Translations under genes and position numbers: made by a program
Part shown: piece after piece, positions 35,621-45,242 of the stretch
Layout of the letters: each line of letters opens with the position of its first letter
Numbering within the stretch: the first letter of the stretch is position 1
The notes under the pieces: model-generated
The model's database searches: none
What the model saw: the letters and a program-made list of their open reading frames with translations, nothing else
What the model was told of the DNA's origin: nothing
DNA from: Symsagittifera roscoffensis
Lineage: Eukaryota > Xenacoelomorpha > Acoela > Convolutidae
Reading direction: 5' to 3'
Assembly (NCBI RefSeq): GCF_963678635.1
Contig: NC_087062.1
Location: 54,570,473 to 54,634,472 of the forward strand
DNA length: 64,000 bases

Positions 35621-37340
35621 CACTCACGACTCAAGAACCAATCCCTGAACACCCTCTTCAGTTCGCGCCCCTTGACTTCGAAGTATTTGGTCCTGAAACA
35701 TTCGACATCGTAATCTGCCATGCCAGCTCCTCTTCGTCATCGGAACTGATTAGGATCTCTTCCCATGCCTTCAGCTGTTCGTAGACCCGCAATCCACTCG
35801 CGTTGCTCTTGCAGTCTTTTCGCCTGATTTGGCAGAACCTTCATTTTAGATTCCCTATTCCTGTAAAAGGAATTATGCAAACTCAGACTCATATTCTTCG
35901 CCAAGTCCTCCTCTAATATCGATCCCCTCGCTTTGATATTATCTCGAGACACTCTTCCAACTCTTTTCCAACCCGTGGTTATCGCATTGCGATCGGTTAA
36001 CAAGGGTCTCTTGTAAGCTTCCGGCCCTATTTCAGCCAGGAACTGTCGGTACTCCTTCTGAGGTTTCTTCATGTGATCCTTCGTCACCGTGTTTAACCAA
36101 GACGTCAACGTCGCTCGGAACCATGGGAAGAATCTTATGCGACTCCACACGTGCCTCACCTCCATAGGTATAAAGAATATTTTGCACGCAGTCTCAAACA
36201 ACTCAAGCCTCCAGTTGTAATCATTGGCATGTATTGATTCCGCTGTTGGTGCCGTTGACTCTCGATATTTCGTCACGTTTTCCTCGATCCACCGCAACGC
36301 CAGCATCGAGCTCACCACGAAAAGGGTAGCCCAACTGACCGAATTTTTTCCACGTCCCATATCAAGCAGAGGTTCGAATGCTCCAGTTACCACACTGTCT
36401 GTGCCAGGCAGTGGCATGGGCATTCCCCATGTTTCAGGTTAATACTCCGGAGGTTGCGTTCTCCCGAAGCTTCAGACAGAGGTTCAAATTCCACTCACGA
36501 CTCAAGACTCAAGAACCAATCCCTGAACACCCTCTTCAGTTCGCGCCCCTTGTCTTCGAGGTACTGGATCCTGACACATTCGACATCGTAATCTGCCTTG
36601 CCAGCTCCTCTTCGTCATCGGAACTGATTAGGATCTCATACCATGCCTTCAGCTGTTCGTAGGCCCGCATCCACTCCCGTTGCTCTTGTAGTCTTTTCGC
36701 CTGATTTGGCAGAACCTTCACTTTAGATTCCCTATTCCTGCAAAAAGAATTAAGCAAACTCAGGCTCACATTCTTCGCCAAGTCCTCCTCTAATATCGAT
36801 CCCCTCGCTTTGGTATTATCTTGAGACACTCTACCAACTCTTTTCCAACCCGTGGTTATCGCATTGCGATGGGTTAACAAGGATCTCTTAAAAGCTTCCG
36901 GCCCTATTTCGGCTAGGAACTGTCGGTACTCCTTCTGATGTTTCTTCATGTGATTCTCCGTCACCGTGTATAACCAAGACGTCAACGTCGCTCGGAACCA
37001 TGGGAAGAATCTTATGCGACTCCACACGTGCCTCACCTCCATAGGTATAGAGAATACTTTGCACGCAGTCTCAAACAACTCAAGAGTCCGCTTGTAATCA
37101 ATGGCATGTATTGATTCCGCTGTTGGTGCCGTCGACTCTCGATATTTCGTCACGTTTTCCTCGATCCACCGCAACGCCAGCATCGAGCTCACCACAAAAA
37201 GGGTGACCTTCTGCTGATGGTCGGGTAACCCGACTGACCGAATTTCTTCCACATCCCATATCAAGCAGCGGTTCGAATGCTCCAGATACCACACTGTCTG
37301 TGCCAGGCAGTGGCATGGGCATTCCCCATGTTCCAGGTTA
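35621..37340 (-). repeat. 871-bp tandem duplication inside retroelement copy 1
   Basis: CACTCACGACTCAAG occurs at 35621 and 36492, and the following ~820 bases match closely in the two units. Both encode the same protein segment on the minus strand (RWIENVTKYREST-type versions ending in DDEEEL). The upper unit is part of the longer frame 36536-37705. The lower one is a fused duplicate (35737-36423). Confidence 0.85.
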
Positions 37341-37956
37341 ATACTCCGGAGGTTGCGTTCTCCCGAAGCTTCCAACAGAGGTTCAAGCTCCATCATTTTC
37401 TCATGTGTCACATCATTTTCCTCCATGGCTGGGGCACTATTCATTGCTTTCCCGATCGTGTTGTGTCTCTCAAAATCACTCGTTTTTTCGCTTTCTAAGC
37501 TCAAGAGTTCCTCCCCCCAGATCTCACTCAAGTTGTCTCTTTGATCCCCTGGCACAGCTCCCAGGATCTTCTTCAAGAGTCTATATGAGTGATGCGATAT
37601 TCGAGCAAGGCGTACACATTTGGGTATCGAGAAGGCTTTGTCAATTATTACCCTCTGACTGTACACCCCACCATCGCCATGTGTAATGGGTAGTGGCTTG
37701 CACACAAATTGGCCATTACCGATCCCACCAGAGATTTCGCATTCATTGGCAAACTGTAGGCTTCAGTCACGGGAAACCCCATATCCGCCTCAAGACCAAT
37801 CTTCCATCCTCTGATGCGTTTCTGGACCATTTGTAACACTCCAGACCATGACTCCACGCTCAACGCCGTCACCAAATGGTGTTCGGATTCTAGAATCTCC
37901 AGTGATTGCAAGCTGCACATCCTCGAGAAGAATCCCAATGCCGTCGCTATGTTCAC
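36536..37956 (-). pseudogene. Retroelement ORF of unknown function (C-terminal region)
   Basis: A 389-codon open frame (36536-37705) and an overlapping frame just upstream (37648-37956) encode a protein I do not recognise. It is rich in Arg, Glu and Leu, with a CPCHC cluster near the middle, a basic region VWSRIRFFPWFR and an acidic end (DDEEEL). It comes last in the post-integrase block of copy 1. Its position downstream of pol is where env-like genes sit in some Gypsy elements, but I see no signal peptide or fusion-type features. Confidence 0.45.
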
Positions 37957-38039
37957 AGTGGTGCTCGCATATTATTCAGCCACTATCAGCACCTCACTTT
38001 TTCCTTTCACCGTGATGTCACCAAACCACGTGGCTAATT

Positions 38040-38677
38040 CCTCCTTCTGAAAAGATTGTATACTGACGCAGGATCGTCCGTCACAAGTATGATCTCCACG
38101 TCCACACACTAGTTCCAGACCACTACCCTACCCGGTTCCATCTTCTTTACTATTTTGTCCAGCTTCCTCGTTGTTTCTTCCAATTCCGTTCAATGAGGTA
38201 GGATTAGTTTGTACACCACGTTCAGATTACCGATTACCCAAGTCCATATCCTTCGCTGGTGACAGTCTATTTCGCTCCGTGACTTCTTCAATCAAACTCG
38301 CGTGGGGATGTGGGCACCAAGAGGGTCTCAGCAACTTCCAAACAGTTCCCAAATTGGTAATCAACATGTCGTTTCTATTTTCAATATTTAGCTCCACCCT
38401 TTTGTTCGAGCGCGGCACGCATATCACCTCTGGCATCTTCTCAAGTAACAGACTTAGTCTTGGCCTTTCCCTTTCCGTCGGGTCAATCTCAATTCTCCGT
38501 CATATAGTTGTTTCCGGCCTCCGAATCCAAGAAAGGGTTATAAGCTATTCCCATCACTCCAGGCACATATTGATACTCTCCCCGTTTTGTGGGCTTCGAA
38601 TAGTCTTCTGCTCGAGCCAAGTTACGATGCACGTCATGCCGCTCCTCGGTTTTCGTGTTGTAGATCAAGCTTCCCAT
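38040..38677 (-). pseudogene. Retroelement coding relic, unknown
   Basis: Short frames in different registers (38489-38677, 38227-38436 and the stretch to 38040) look like pieces of one decayed protein. Examples are KTEERHDVHRNLARAEDYSK and a region ending SEVLIVAE. Codon composition resembles the rest of the element. No family was recognised. Confidence 0.35.
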
Positions 38678-39413
38678 GGTTCTCTGGAGACTGCCCTGAG
38701 CTCTCTTCTTTTTCGATTCCAGTACTCTGGTATACGTTCAAGAAAACAGTGGAGACTCTCCTTTCCATAGGTTAACTTCCCATCGTTTTTTGATGGCACA
38801 TTCGAACAGTAGTGTTGGTTATCACTGACATGATCCATCTCAAAAAACAAGTTGCATTTTTTCTCCTCGCTAGGCTCAATCCCGAGTTGTCTCGAGCATT
38901 ATGTTGGACCAGCATTTGGTACACCCGCAGACCCTTGTCGCCCAGATTAAGTTTGTCGTGCGGGGTCAACGCCTCTAATGCCACTCCCGCAAAACTCCAT
39001 GTGAACATCAACTGTCCTGCCGTTCTGACAAAAAGATCAGCCATCAATGGCAATGCCGACGAGGGTGCTCTCATCGCATCTTCAAAGTACTCTAGCAGCA
39101 GGTTCTCTCAAGACCGCCCCAGGTGGTTTCCCAGCCAAAGTCGAGCGGTGTTTCTCGTCGCATTTCTCTCGAGAGGATCGCACGTCACTTGCATCCCAAT
39201 GGCATGGTGTTGCGTCGAAAGCCACTACTTGCGGATGTCCACTTCCCACGTTTGTCCACTAGTCGAACCCTTTTTCGCGTTTGCCTTTTGGGGTTTGAAG
39301 TCTTCTACCGTTCCCGGAGTCGTCGAGGCTTCCATTTCCCGCAGCACCTCGGCCAAATTCCTGGGTGCTGAGCTGCTCCTGTAGGCCGCTGTTTTCCATT
39401 GCGCTAGAATCAT
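38665..39413 (-). pseudogene. Retroelement coding relic with a hydrophobic segment
   Basis: Frames 39225-39413, 38772-39074 and 38665-38850 appear to be one protein broken by frameshifts. A moderately hydrophobic stretch (ADLFVRTAGQLMFTWSFAGV, about 39010-39045) is present. No recognised domain. Confidence 0.35.
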
Positions 39414-39605
39414 GGGAGCCGTCTATTTTAGATTCTTCTCTGAAACCGCATCTGCCGAAGGACTCGCCTCTTCTGTCTCCCGTTTCCTTTTCCTAGACCT
39501 TATTCTTTAACTCGGGGGCGTCGCCACTATCATCACTGATTCAACTTCTCTATCCAGATCTTGTTTCTCCGACTCTTGCCTCCCCCTTCTCGAACCTTAA
39601 GGATG

Positions 39606-39917
39606 TTAATATTTTTTTATCATATTACTAGTCTTATTTTTATCATCCATCCCAATCTTATTTCCATTATCATCAGTTTTTTCATTTAGAGTAGAGCTGT
39701 CTTTACATGGGTTGGCCTCAGTCTTCTGCTTCGGTTCCCTTAGACTAATAATCTTCTCAAGCAGCTCCTTTCTCGCTTTCTCGTCTAGTCCGGTGCCTAT
39801 CACGACCGGTTCCCCATACTTCATCACCGCACTCCACAGTTCTTCCTTGAAATCTTCCAGCTTAGTCTCGCGCCCGACTCTCCGGTTGAATTTACTCAAG
39901 AAATCTTGCCATCTCAT
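39606..39917 (-). pseudogene. Retroelement ORF fragment, charged helical protein
   Basis: A 103-codon frame starting MRWQDFLSKFNRRV is rich in Lys and Glu with helix-like spacing, and turns Asn/Asp-rich at its C-terminus. It lies between the duplicated Pro-rich segment and the hydrophobic relic. Function unknown. Confidence 0.35.
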
Positions 39918-40263
39918 CTCGCCTTCTCATCTAGCGTGACCATGAACATCCATTTTTTGCCCTAAGAAGTGTTCTTCTTGCTTTCTTCCGCACTCAAGAG
40001 TAGCATTCCCATGTTGGAGGTTTCACTCATCAAAGGCAGTTCCAGATTTTTTTTGTGGGTAGATCCCAGGGGTGGGGTAGCCGTGTTCGCCCAGTCATCC
40101 CCACCAAATCCTGCGGTAATTCCTACGTGGTAAAGTTCCTCTCCAATGCGCCCTGATGAAGTGTGTTGCCCACCTCCATCTCTTCTCCTGCTTCACTGAA
40201 GGTTTAACCCATGCTTTCCCCCTCTCCTGCTTCTGCTTGCGCTCTTTCTAGCACCTCCTTGAA

Positions 40264-40652
40264 CCTGTTTTCTACAGGGAGGCTTCTCTTGTCTCCAGGG
40301 GTGCCCACTGACAAGGGTGAGGGTGTTGCTGGATCTGTCATCTTTTACTCGGTGAGGAATACATACAGGGGTCCCGACGCATCCAGCGTTTCCCCTCTTG
40401 CCTCAACTCCAACTCATCCAGCTCATATGGCGCTCGGTATTTCTTGTGGCAAACTTCACCTGTTTTCTACAGGGAGGCTTCTCTTGTCTCCAGGGGTGCC
40501 CACTGACAAGGGTGAGGGTGTTGCTGGATCCGCCATCTTATACTCGGTGAGGAATACATACAGGGTCCCGCCGCATCCAGCGTTTCCCCTCTTGCCTCAA
40601 CTCCAACTCATCCAGCTCATATGGCGCTCGGTATTTCTTGTGGGAAGCTTCA
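40264..40652 (-). repeat. 195-bp tandem duplication in retroelement coding sequence
   Basis: CCTGTTTTCTACAGGGAGGC occurs at 40264 and 40459. The two 195-base units are nearly identical and 195 is a multiple of three. On the minus strand both encode a Pro/Ser segment containing DPATPSPLSVGTPGDKRSLP. The duplication preserves frame, though nearby stops interrupt it. Confidence 0.85.
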
Positions 40653-41880
40653 TATCGTCCTTCAGTGCCATGTGACCCTCCTCCACGATCATCCTTCCAT
40701 CGTCATATATTGGCAGCTTGTTCTCAAGTCCAGCCTCCTCAAGTGTTCTCAAGACATCTCGGACCTCAAATTTAGGGGGCATCGAGCCTCGCATCTTCTT
40801 CGCTTGTGTAGTCCACGAATTTATCTTGATTTCACACGTGTTGAAATACACCGCTGCCGAGTATCCAATGAACAAAGGATCCCAGCCATCCGTGAATTCT
40901 CTTTGCTGTCTTTCTACCGTGGCCCTCGCGAGTAGGGAAGGGACTACCATGGGGCTGTTCATTCCCAGGGTCATCCTTCTCACCGTCGGGAACTCGTGGA
41001 CGACAGGGAATAGGACATCCCGCTCTAATATCGTTTCCAATTCCTTTTTCGTGAATTCGAAACTCCTCGTCCACGCCGGGATCCTTAAGACTTCCCTCTT
41101 GTCCCTCGCCACTGGATTCAGGTTCCAAAACATGGGTTAGACCTCGATTGGACCTTCACGTTTTCCTCCCATTCTGCACTGCAGTTGTCCCCTGAAGTTG
41201 CACACCAATAGCTCTGGATTCTTGACTTTTCCAAAAAGCACTTTCTCACTCATCTGCGCTCTCAAGTCTTCTTGTCTGCACCAGTTGAGTGCCGTCCCAT
41301 CTAGAATGCTGATCAGGCCCACGTGCACCACCGAGTGTCGAAACGCCACCACGAGTGGATCCGGGAATGCATACATCACTGCTGGCCCGTAGACTCAGGT
41401 CACCACTTCCGCCAAGCCTCTAATCATCCCCACTGGGTCAGATCTCATGATCAAACACAAGTCAGTCAGAAAGGGTATGCCCCCATTCGCCTCTCTCACT
41501 TCTTCTCTCGTCTTGGGGTTTCTTTCCTCGCCCGTCAAGTATCGATTCTGCATCAGCAGATACTCCACAAGCAATGTCTTCAGTCCGGCACCACACTTGT
41601 ACGAATAGGACTCCATACTCGGGTGAGCCTTCCTTACCGACAGGGGTTCCCCATACTTCATCAACCGATGAATTGCCGTCAGTTTCCCATGCTTCAAGAG
41701 TGCCAGCGTCAAACACCCATCATTCCGGAGCGTTCCCATGCCCCTACTGAACATGTACGCCGGCCCCATATTGAACAGGTACCTGGGGTATACCAGATTT
41801 AAGGCCAGCAGGAGGTTGATGGGCATATTCAAGAGCTCCTGCACGAACGCTTCAAAGATGGTGTCTGCCGCGTAAAACAC
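40597..41880 (-). pseudogene. Post-integrase protein, conserved C-terminal module (copy 1)
   Basis: One reading frame runs from 41880 to 40597 with two in-frame stops (TGA at 41395-41397, TAA at 41137-41139). A hydrophobic stretch near its start (ELLNMPINLLLALNLVY) is followed by a soluble part. Segments such as FLTDLCLIMRSDP, LISILDGTALNWC and DPLFIGYSAAV match copy 2 (LLTDLSLAMRTDP at 49.5 kb, LISAVNGSTLNWC at 49.4 kb, DPCFISRNAAV at 49.0 kb) in the same order. The conservation between diverged copies argues for a once-functional protein. No known domain was identified. Confidence 0.6.
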
Positions 41881-41885
41881 CTTGT

Positions 41886-42596
41886 TCAGATACTTCTTTT
41901 CCCAGCAGGGCTCAAGAATCTCAAGATCTCGTGGTCCTTCCTGGTCTTCAGCTCGCCCTTCGCATGCTCCATCCAGAAACCTCCAATGGTGACTGCAAAA
42001 GTTGGTGTGACAAATATTCCCACCGTCATCTCCCTACCTTCTGCCACCTCTAGCTGCTCCTCAAGATAATTCCATATTTGTATGATGAGGGGTGGAGCAC
42101 TTTCCCTCGTCTTGTCCGTCTTATTCTCGAGTCTCGGTGTCAGAAGGGGCCACCTCCCTCTCTCTTGTGTCAAGCGATATCCTATCGACTCCAATTGTTT
42201 GTCGGCCGCGGCCACATTCTTTCTTTCACTACTCGGTCCTCTCGCACTGCTGGTGGAGCTCGTGATTGTCAGATCCATACTCCGGAACCACAGACTGGCT
42301 GTTAGATGGGTTATCGCAGGGTGATCGTCCCCTATCTCCGGGTTAAACTTCAGCTGTCGGGCAAGATTCGACACATCAAGGCAGAGAACCTCATCCAGCA
42401 CAATCAAGATGTCTGCCAACTCAAAATCTACTCAGAGCATGAGATACATCCACCCATGCCGCTGCCAGTTCAGACTTAAGAAGTCTCAAGTTTATTGGCT
42501 CCAACTCGCGATTCGGAGCTGCCATAAGCATCCGCCACCCATTGCCCTCTGCTATCAGGATCAAAATTGCTATCATGATCAAAATTGCAATTGCAA
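41886..42596 (-). pseudogene. Post-integrase protein, middle module (copy 1)
   Basis: The open frame 41886-42419 plus preceding coding sequence to 42596 continues the module upstream after frameshifts. LVLDEVLCLDVSNLARQL and GDDHPAITHLTASLWFR may be the C-terminal DxxH region of the GxND-type domain that starts at about 42860. A segment near 42070 (PPLIIQIWNYLEEQL) aligns with copy 2 (PTTIAKIHDYLVKEL, about 50230). Confidence 0.5.
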
Positions 42597-43525
42597 TCAC
42601 TGTAATGCTGGTGGCATGCTCGCGTAGCCTGGCGATGACGTGAACACCACTCTCGTCTTTGGCCTGAATTCAGAAGCTACCAACTCCTGCACCTCGATTA
42701 TTGCTACAAACAGCGTCTGAATTGCTTCCCAGATCTTCTTGGGGTTTGGTTCCGCGCCTGGCAAGTGCTCTAGAAGTCCTTCAACAAGCTGGTGGTCATT
42801 CATCCCCGCAAATAGCAACAACTTACGCTCACACGGCGTCTCCAATTTTATTGCCACCACCAGAGTCAACATGTGGTTCAATTCCGCTCCAGGCAGCAGG
42901 TACACTAGGGTTTCTGGCCAAAATAACTTCGGCGATGTCCCCTCGAAGTCCGATCCTGCCACGATGATTGCTCTCGCTGCTCCAGGGTCTGATCGATCGT
43001 ACATGGCCAAGGTTTTGGCTAGCTGAGAAGTCCCACAGGATCTACCATACCTTGGGTCTTCGGCGAGCTTTGGACCCACGTATCCGGTGTCCGGGTTCCC
43101 CATGCTCTTTGGCTCAAGAAGCTTTTCGACTATCCTCAGCTGTGCAGGAATCGCTACTCTGATCCTGGCTATGCTCGTTCGGTGCTTGGGAGGTTCGACG
43201 ATTAGACCTGAACTCCCCAGCTGCTTGAGGGGCCTGTAGTTGACTGGCCCCTTATCGATTTTTGCGGTATTCCCGTTAAGTCTGCGGTTTCTAGTGTCTT
43301 GGCTCTGGAGAAGTGCGCCTCGTGGGCCTTTAGCCAATCCACACAGTGATGTCTGCTCAAGTCCTCTTGTGACACATTTTTAAGTCCCAGAACCTCCGCC
43401 AACTCTTGTCTACATGGCAGATCTTCCAGGTCTAGATCCTTTACTCTCTCTCTAGATATCGGGCTTTGCTCGCCTCTTCCGGTCTCTCTGTCTTCTTGTT
43501 GTCCACCACCACCACCGCCGAGCAC
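42597..43525 (-). pseudogene. Post-integrase GxND-type domain (copy 1), possibly a second SGNH-like fold
   Basis: Two overlapping frames (43202-43525 and 42597-43337) encode a helical charged segment (RVKDLDLEDLPCRQELAEVL). A conserved block with AIIVAGSDF and KLLLFAGMNDHQLVEGLL follows. The GMNDH motif resembles block III (GxND) of SGNH hydrolases and recurs in copy 2 as FVGINDH. Downstream, VVFTSSPGY also recurs. GPVNYRPL near the start matches GPVNARPL in copy 2. I infer an SGNH-like or related fold. The nucleophile block is not obvious. Confidence 0.45.
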
Positions 43526-43583
43526 ACTACCGAGCTCTGGGGTGTGGACGATTCCGCCTTGTCTCCTTCCATCGGTGTGGCTC

Positions 43584-44411
43584 CTAGTTGTCTACTCCTG
43601 CTGCTCCTTGAGCTTTCTCTCGAGTCGGTTCTTCCTCCCAAACGATCGGCAAAGAGCCTAGCAGCAAAGAAGGGAAGTATTGGGGCGGACCAAAGGTGAA
43701 CTGGCCCGTCTCCAGCATGTCTGTCTCCAGAAAGTTTATGTGCCTTTGGAAGACACCGTTTAGCCACTCCATTCCCCTGGGCCTGTCGAAGTGGATGCCA
43801 TCTGAAGACGCATCATCCGGAAGGGAATGTTCCATTATGCTTGCCACGTCGAGTAGTCTCACGGGGAGTACGCTTCTCTGCTGGATTTGACTGATGATTT
43901 CGTTGAGTTTGCGCTTCCTGCCGTTCATCTCCCTCGCATTCTGGTCAGCCATCATGTTGTAAGGGACGGTGCAAATAGTGAGTATGGCTGGATCTAGATA
44001 GATCCTCAATACCTCAAGAATACAACTCATCTTCTCCTGCAGCCTCGTTACTTTCTTCTGCTCGCATCTGGACACGTCATTGGTTCTTAGCATCAGTGTG
44101 ACCGTGTACATATTTGCCATCTCCAGCATCTCTCGCGACGCCAACATATGGGGTGTTGCAGCACCAGAAAAACTCAAGATTCCCACCTGCCAATGCGCCT
44201 GGATTCGCGTCAACACTCATATCAGGCTGCCCCCTATAATCAGGTGAACTGCACCCTCGGCTATCCTGGGCTGCGTTAAATATTCAGCCCATGAAGAGTC
44301 GTGGAAGGCAACCCTCCTTGCGTGTTGCGCCGCTGTCCAATCCATCCGGTTATGCCTGTGATAGGCACCGTCTGTGTTCTTTTTGTAGCTTGCGATTATT
44401 ACACTCCTCAC
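43584..44411 (-). pseudogene. SGNH-hydrolase-like domain encoded after integrase (copy 1)
   Basis: SGNH/GDSL hydrolases are esterases with four conserved blocks. All four can be matched in order: block I IIGGSLI (44217-44240, Ser retained, Asp of GDS replaced by Gly), block II SFSGAATP, block III LRTNDVS, block V SSDGIHFD with the D-x2-H pair. An in-frame TGA (44217-44219) immediately after block I interrupts the gene, probably a former CGA. The frame is the same as that of the coiled-coil ORF upstream, which ends at a TGA (44436-44438), so the two were probably one polyprotein. Copy 2 has the same domain. Confidence 0.6.
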
Positions 44412-44435
44412 TGGATGATCTCTCCAGGTGGAAGG

Positions 44436-45242
44436 TCACTCCTCTCGTGCTGAGTTCTCGCGAGCCCTTGACTGCAACCTCTCTCTCAACTCCCTGAGGC
44501 GCGACGTACCCGTCCCAGTTTGACTACCACTTGTTGAACTGGGCGTCAATCCCGGCAGCGAGATTTCCATCAGAGGCCTAACTGGGTTTGTCTCTAGATT
44601 GCGCAGGGAAGGAACTGGCTCGGGAGTTGTCCATGCTTCCAGGCCCTCATTCAAGGTCCAAGTTGAAGGGACCGCTTGCCCGAGGACTTCGTCTACCTCC
44701 ATCCGCGACTCTGGTCTCGATCTCGCGACAGCCGGTTCTGTGGTACTCCTCCTTTTCTGCTGTTCTATTTCTGACTTTATTTGATTACAATTTGCTACAC
44801 TTTCTTGTAGTCTATGTTCTTGCTCCCGTTCTGCCATCAGCAGATCCCGGTCACGAATCGCCTTGTTTTGCTCAACTAATGCCTGGTCGCGATCGAGCTT
44901 GGCTTGATCCCTGTCAAGAACAGCTTGGTTTCTTTCCAGGTTGGCCTTGTCCCGTTGGCTTTGGGCCCTTTCCAACTTTCTCTTCATTCTGCTGAGATCT
45001 GGATATGACTCTTCCGTTTGTTGCGACCGGAACATCGATGGTGGTTTGCTTGTGGATTGAGTCCCTGCTCCTGCTGGCGGTCTGGTCGGAAGGGCAAACT
45101 CTCCCGCACAATATTCCGTGTTGTTGATGCTCAAGCCAGGGTTTCTCGCAAGGTCATGTCCTCTCAGGCTTCCATCCACATTCCAGGATAACCATCTGGT
45201 CTGCTCTTGATTTGATGTTCCCTCTGAAGTGTAGCCCACCAT
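44436..45242 (-). CDS. Coiled-coil ORF with exact heptad repeats (copy 1)
   Basis: An ATG at 45242-45240 overlaps the TGA of the macro-like ORF by one base (TGATG). The 268-codon product has a polar N-terminus and a coiled coil of seven-residue repeats (units like RDQAKLD and RNQAVLD, about residues 95-140). A Pro/Ser/Thr-rich tail ends in a second basic helix. Copy 2 has a shorter coiled coil in the same place (52657-53019). Heptads suggest oligomerisation. The TGA that ends it may be a decay stop, since the same frame continues into the SGNH-like domain. Confidence 0.6.
   Translation of the reverse strand: MVGYTSEGTSNQEQTRWLSWNVDGSLRGHDLARNPGLSINNTEYCAGEFALPTRPPAGAGTQSTSKPPSMFRSQQTEESYPDLSRMKRKLERAQSQRDKANLERNQAVLDRDQAKLDRDQALVEQNKAIRDRDLLMAEREQEHRLQESVANCNQIKSEIEQQKRRSTTEPAVARSRPESRMEVDEVLGQAVPSTWTLNEGLEAWTTPEPVPSLRNLETNPVRPLMEISLPGLTPSSTSGSQTGTGTSRLRELRERLQSRARENSAREE

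Noticed and set aside
36536..37705. Envelope glycoprotein gene at the 3' end of copy 1
   Set aside because: Position would fit, but I see no signal peptide, fusion peptide-like stretch or C-terminal membrane anchor.
38171..39384. Long plus-strand frames at 38.2-39.4 kb and 40.2-41.1 kb
   Set aside because: Opposite strand of retroelement coding DNA; GC-richer composition keeps antisense frames open. The minus strand carries motifs shared between copies.
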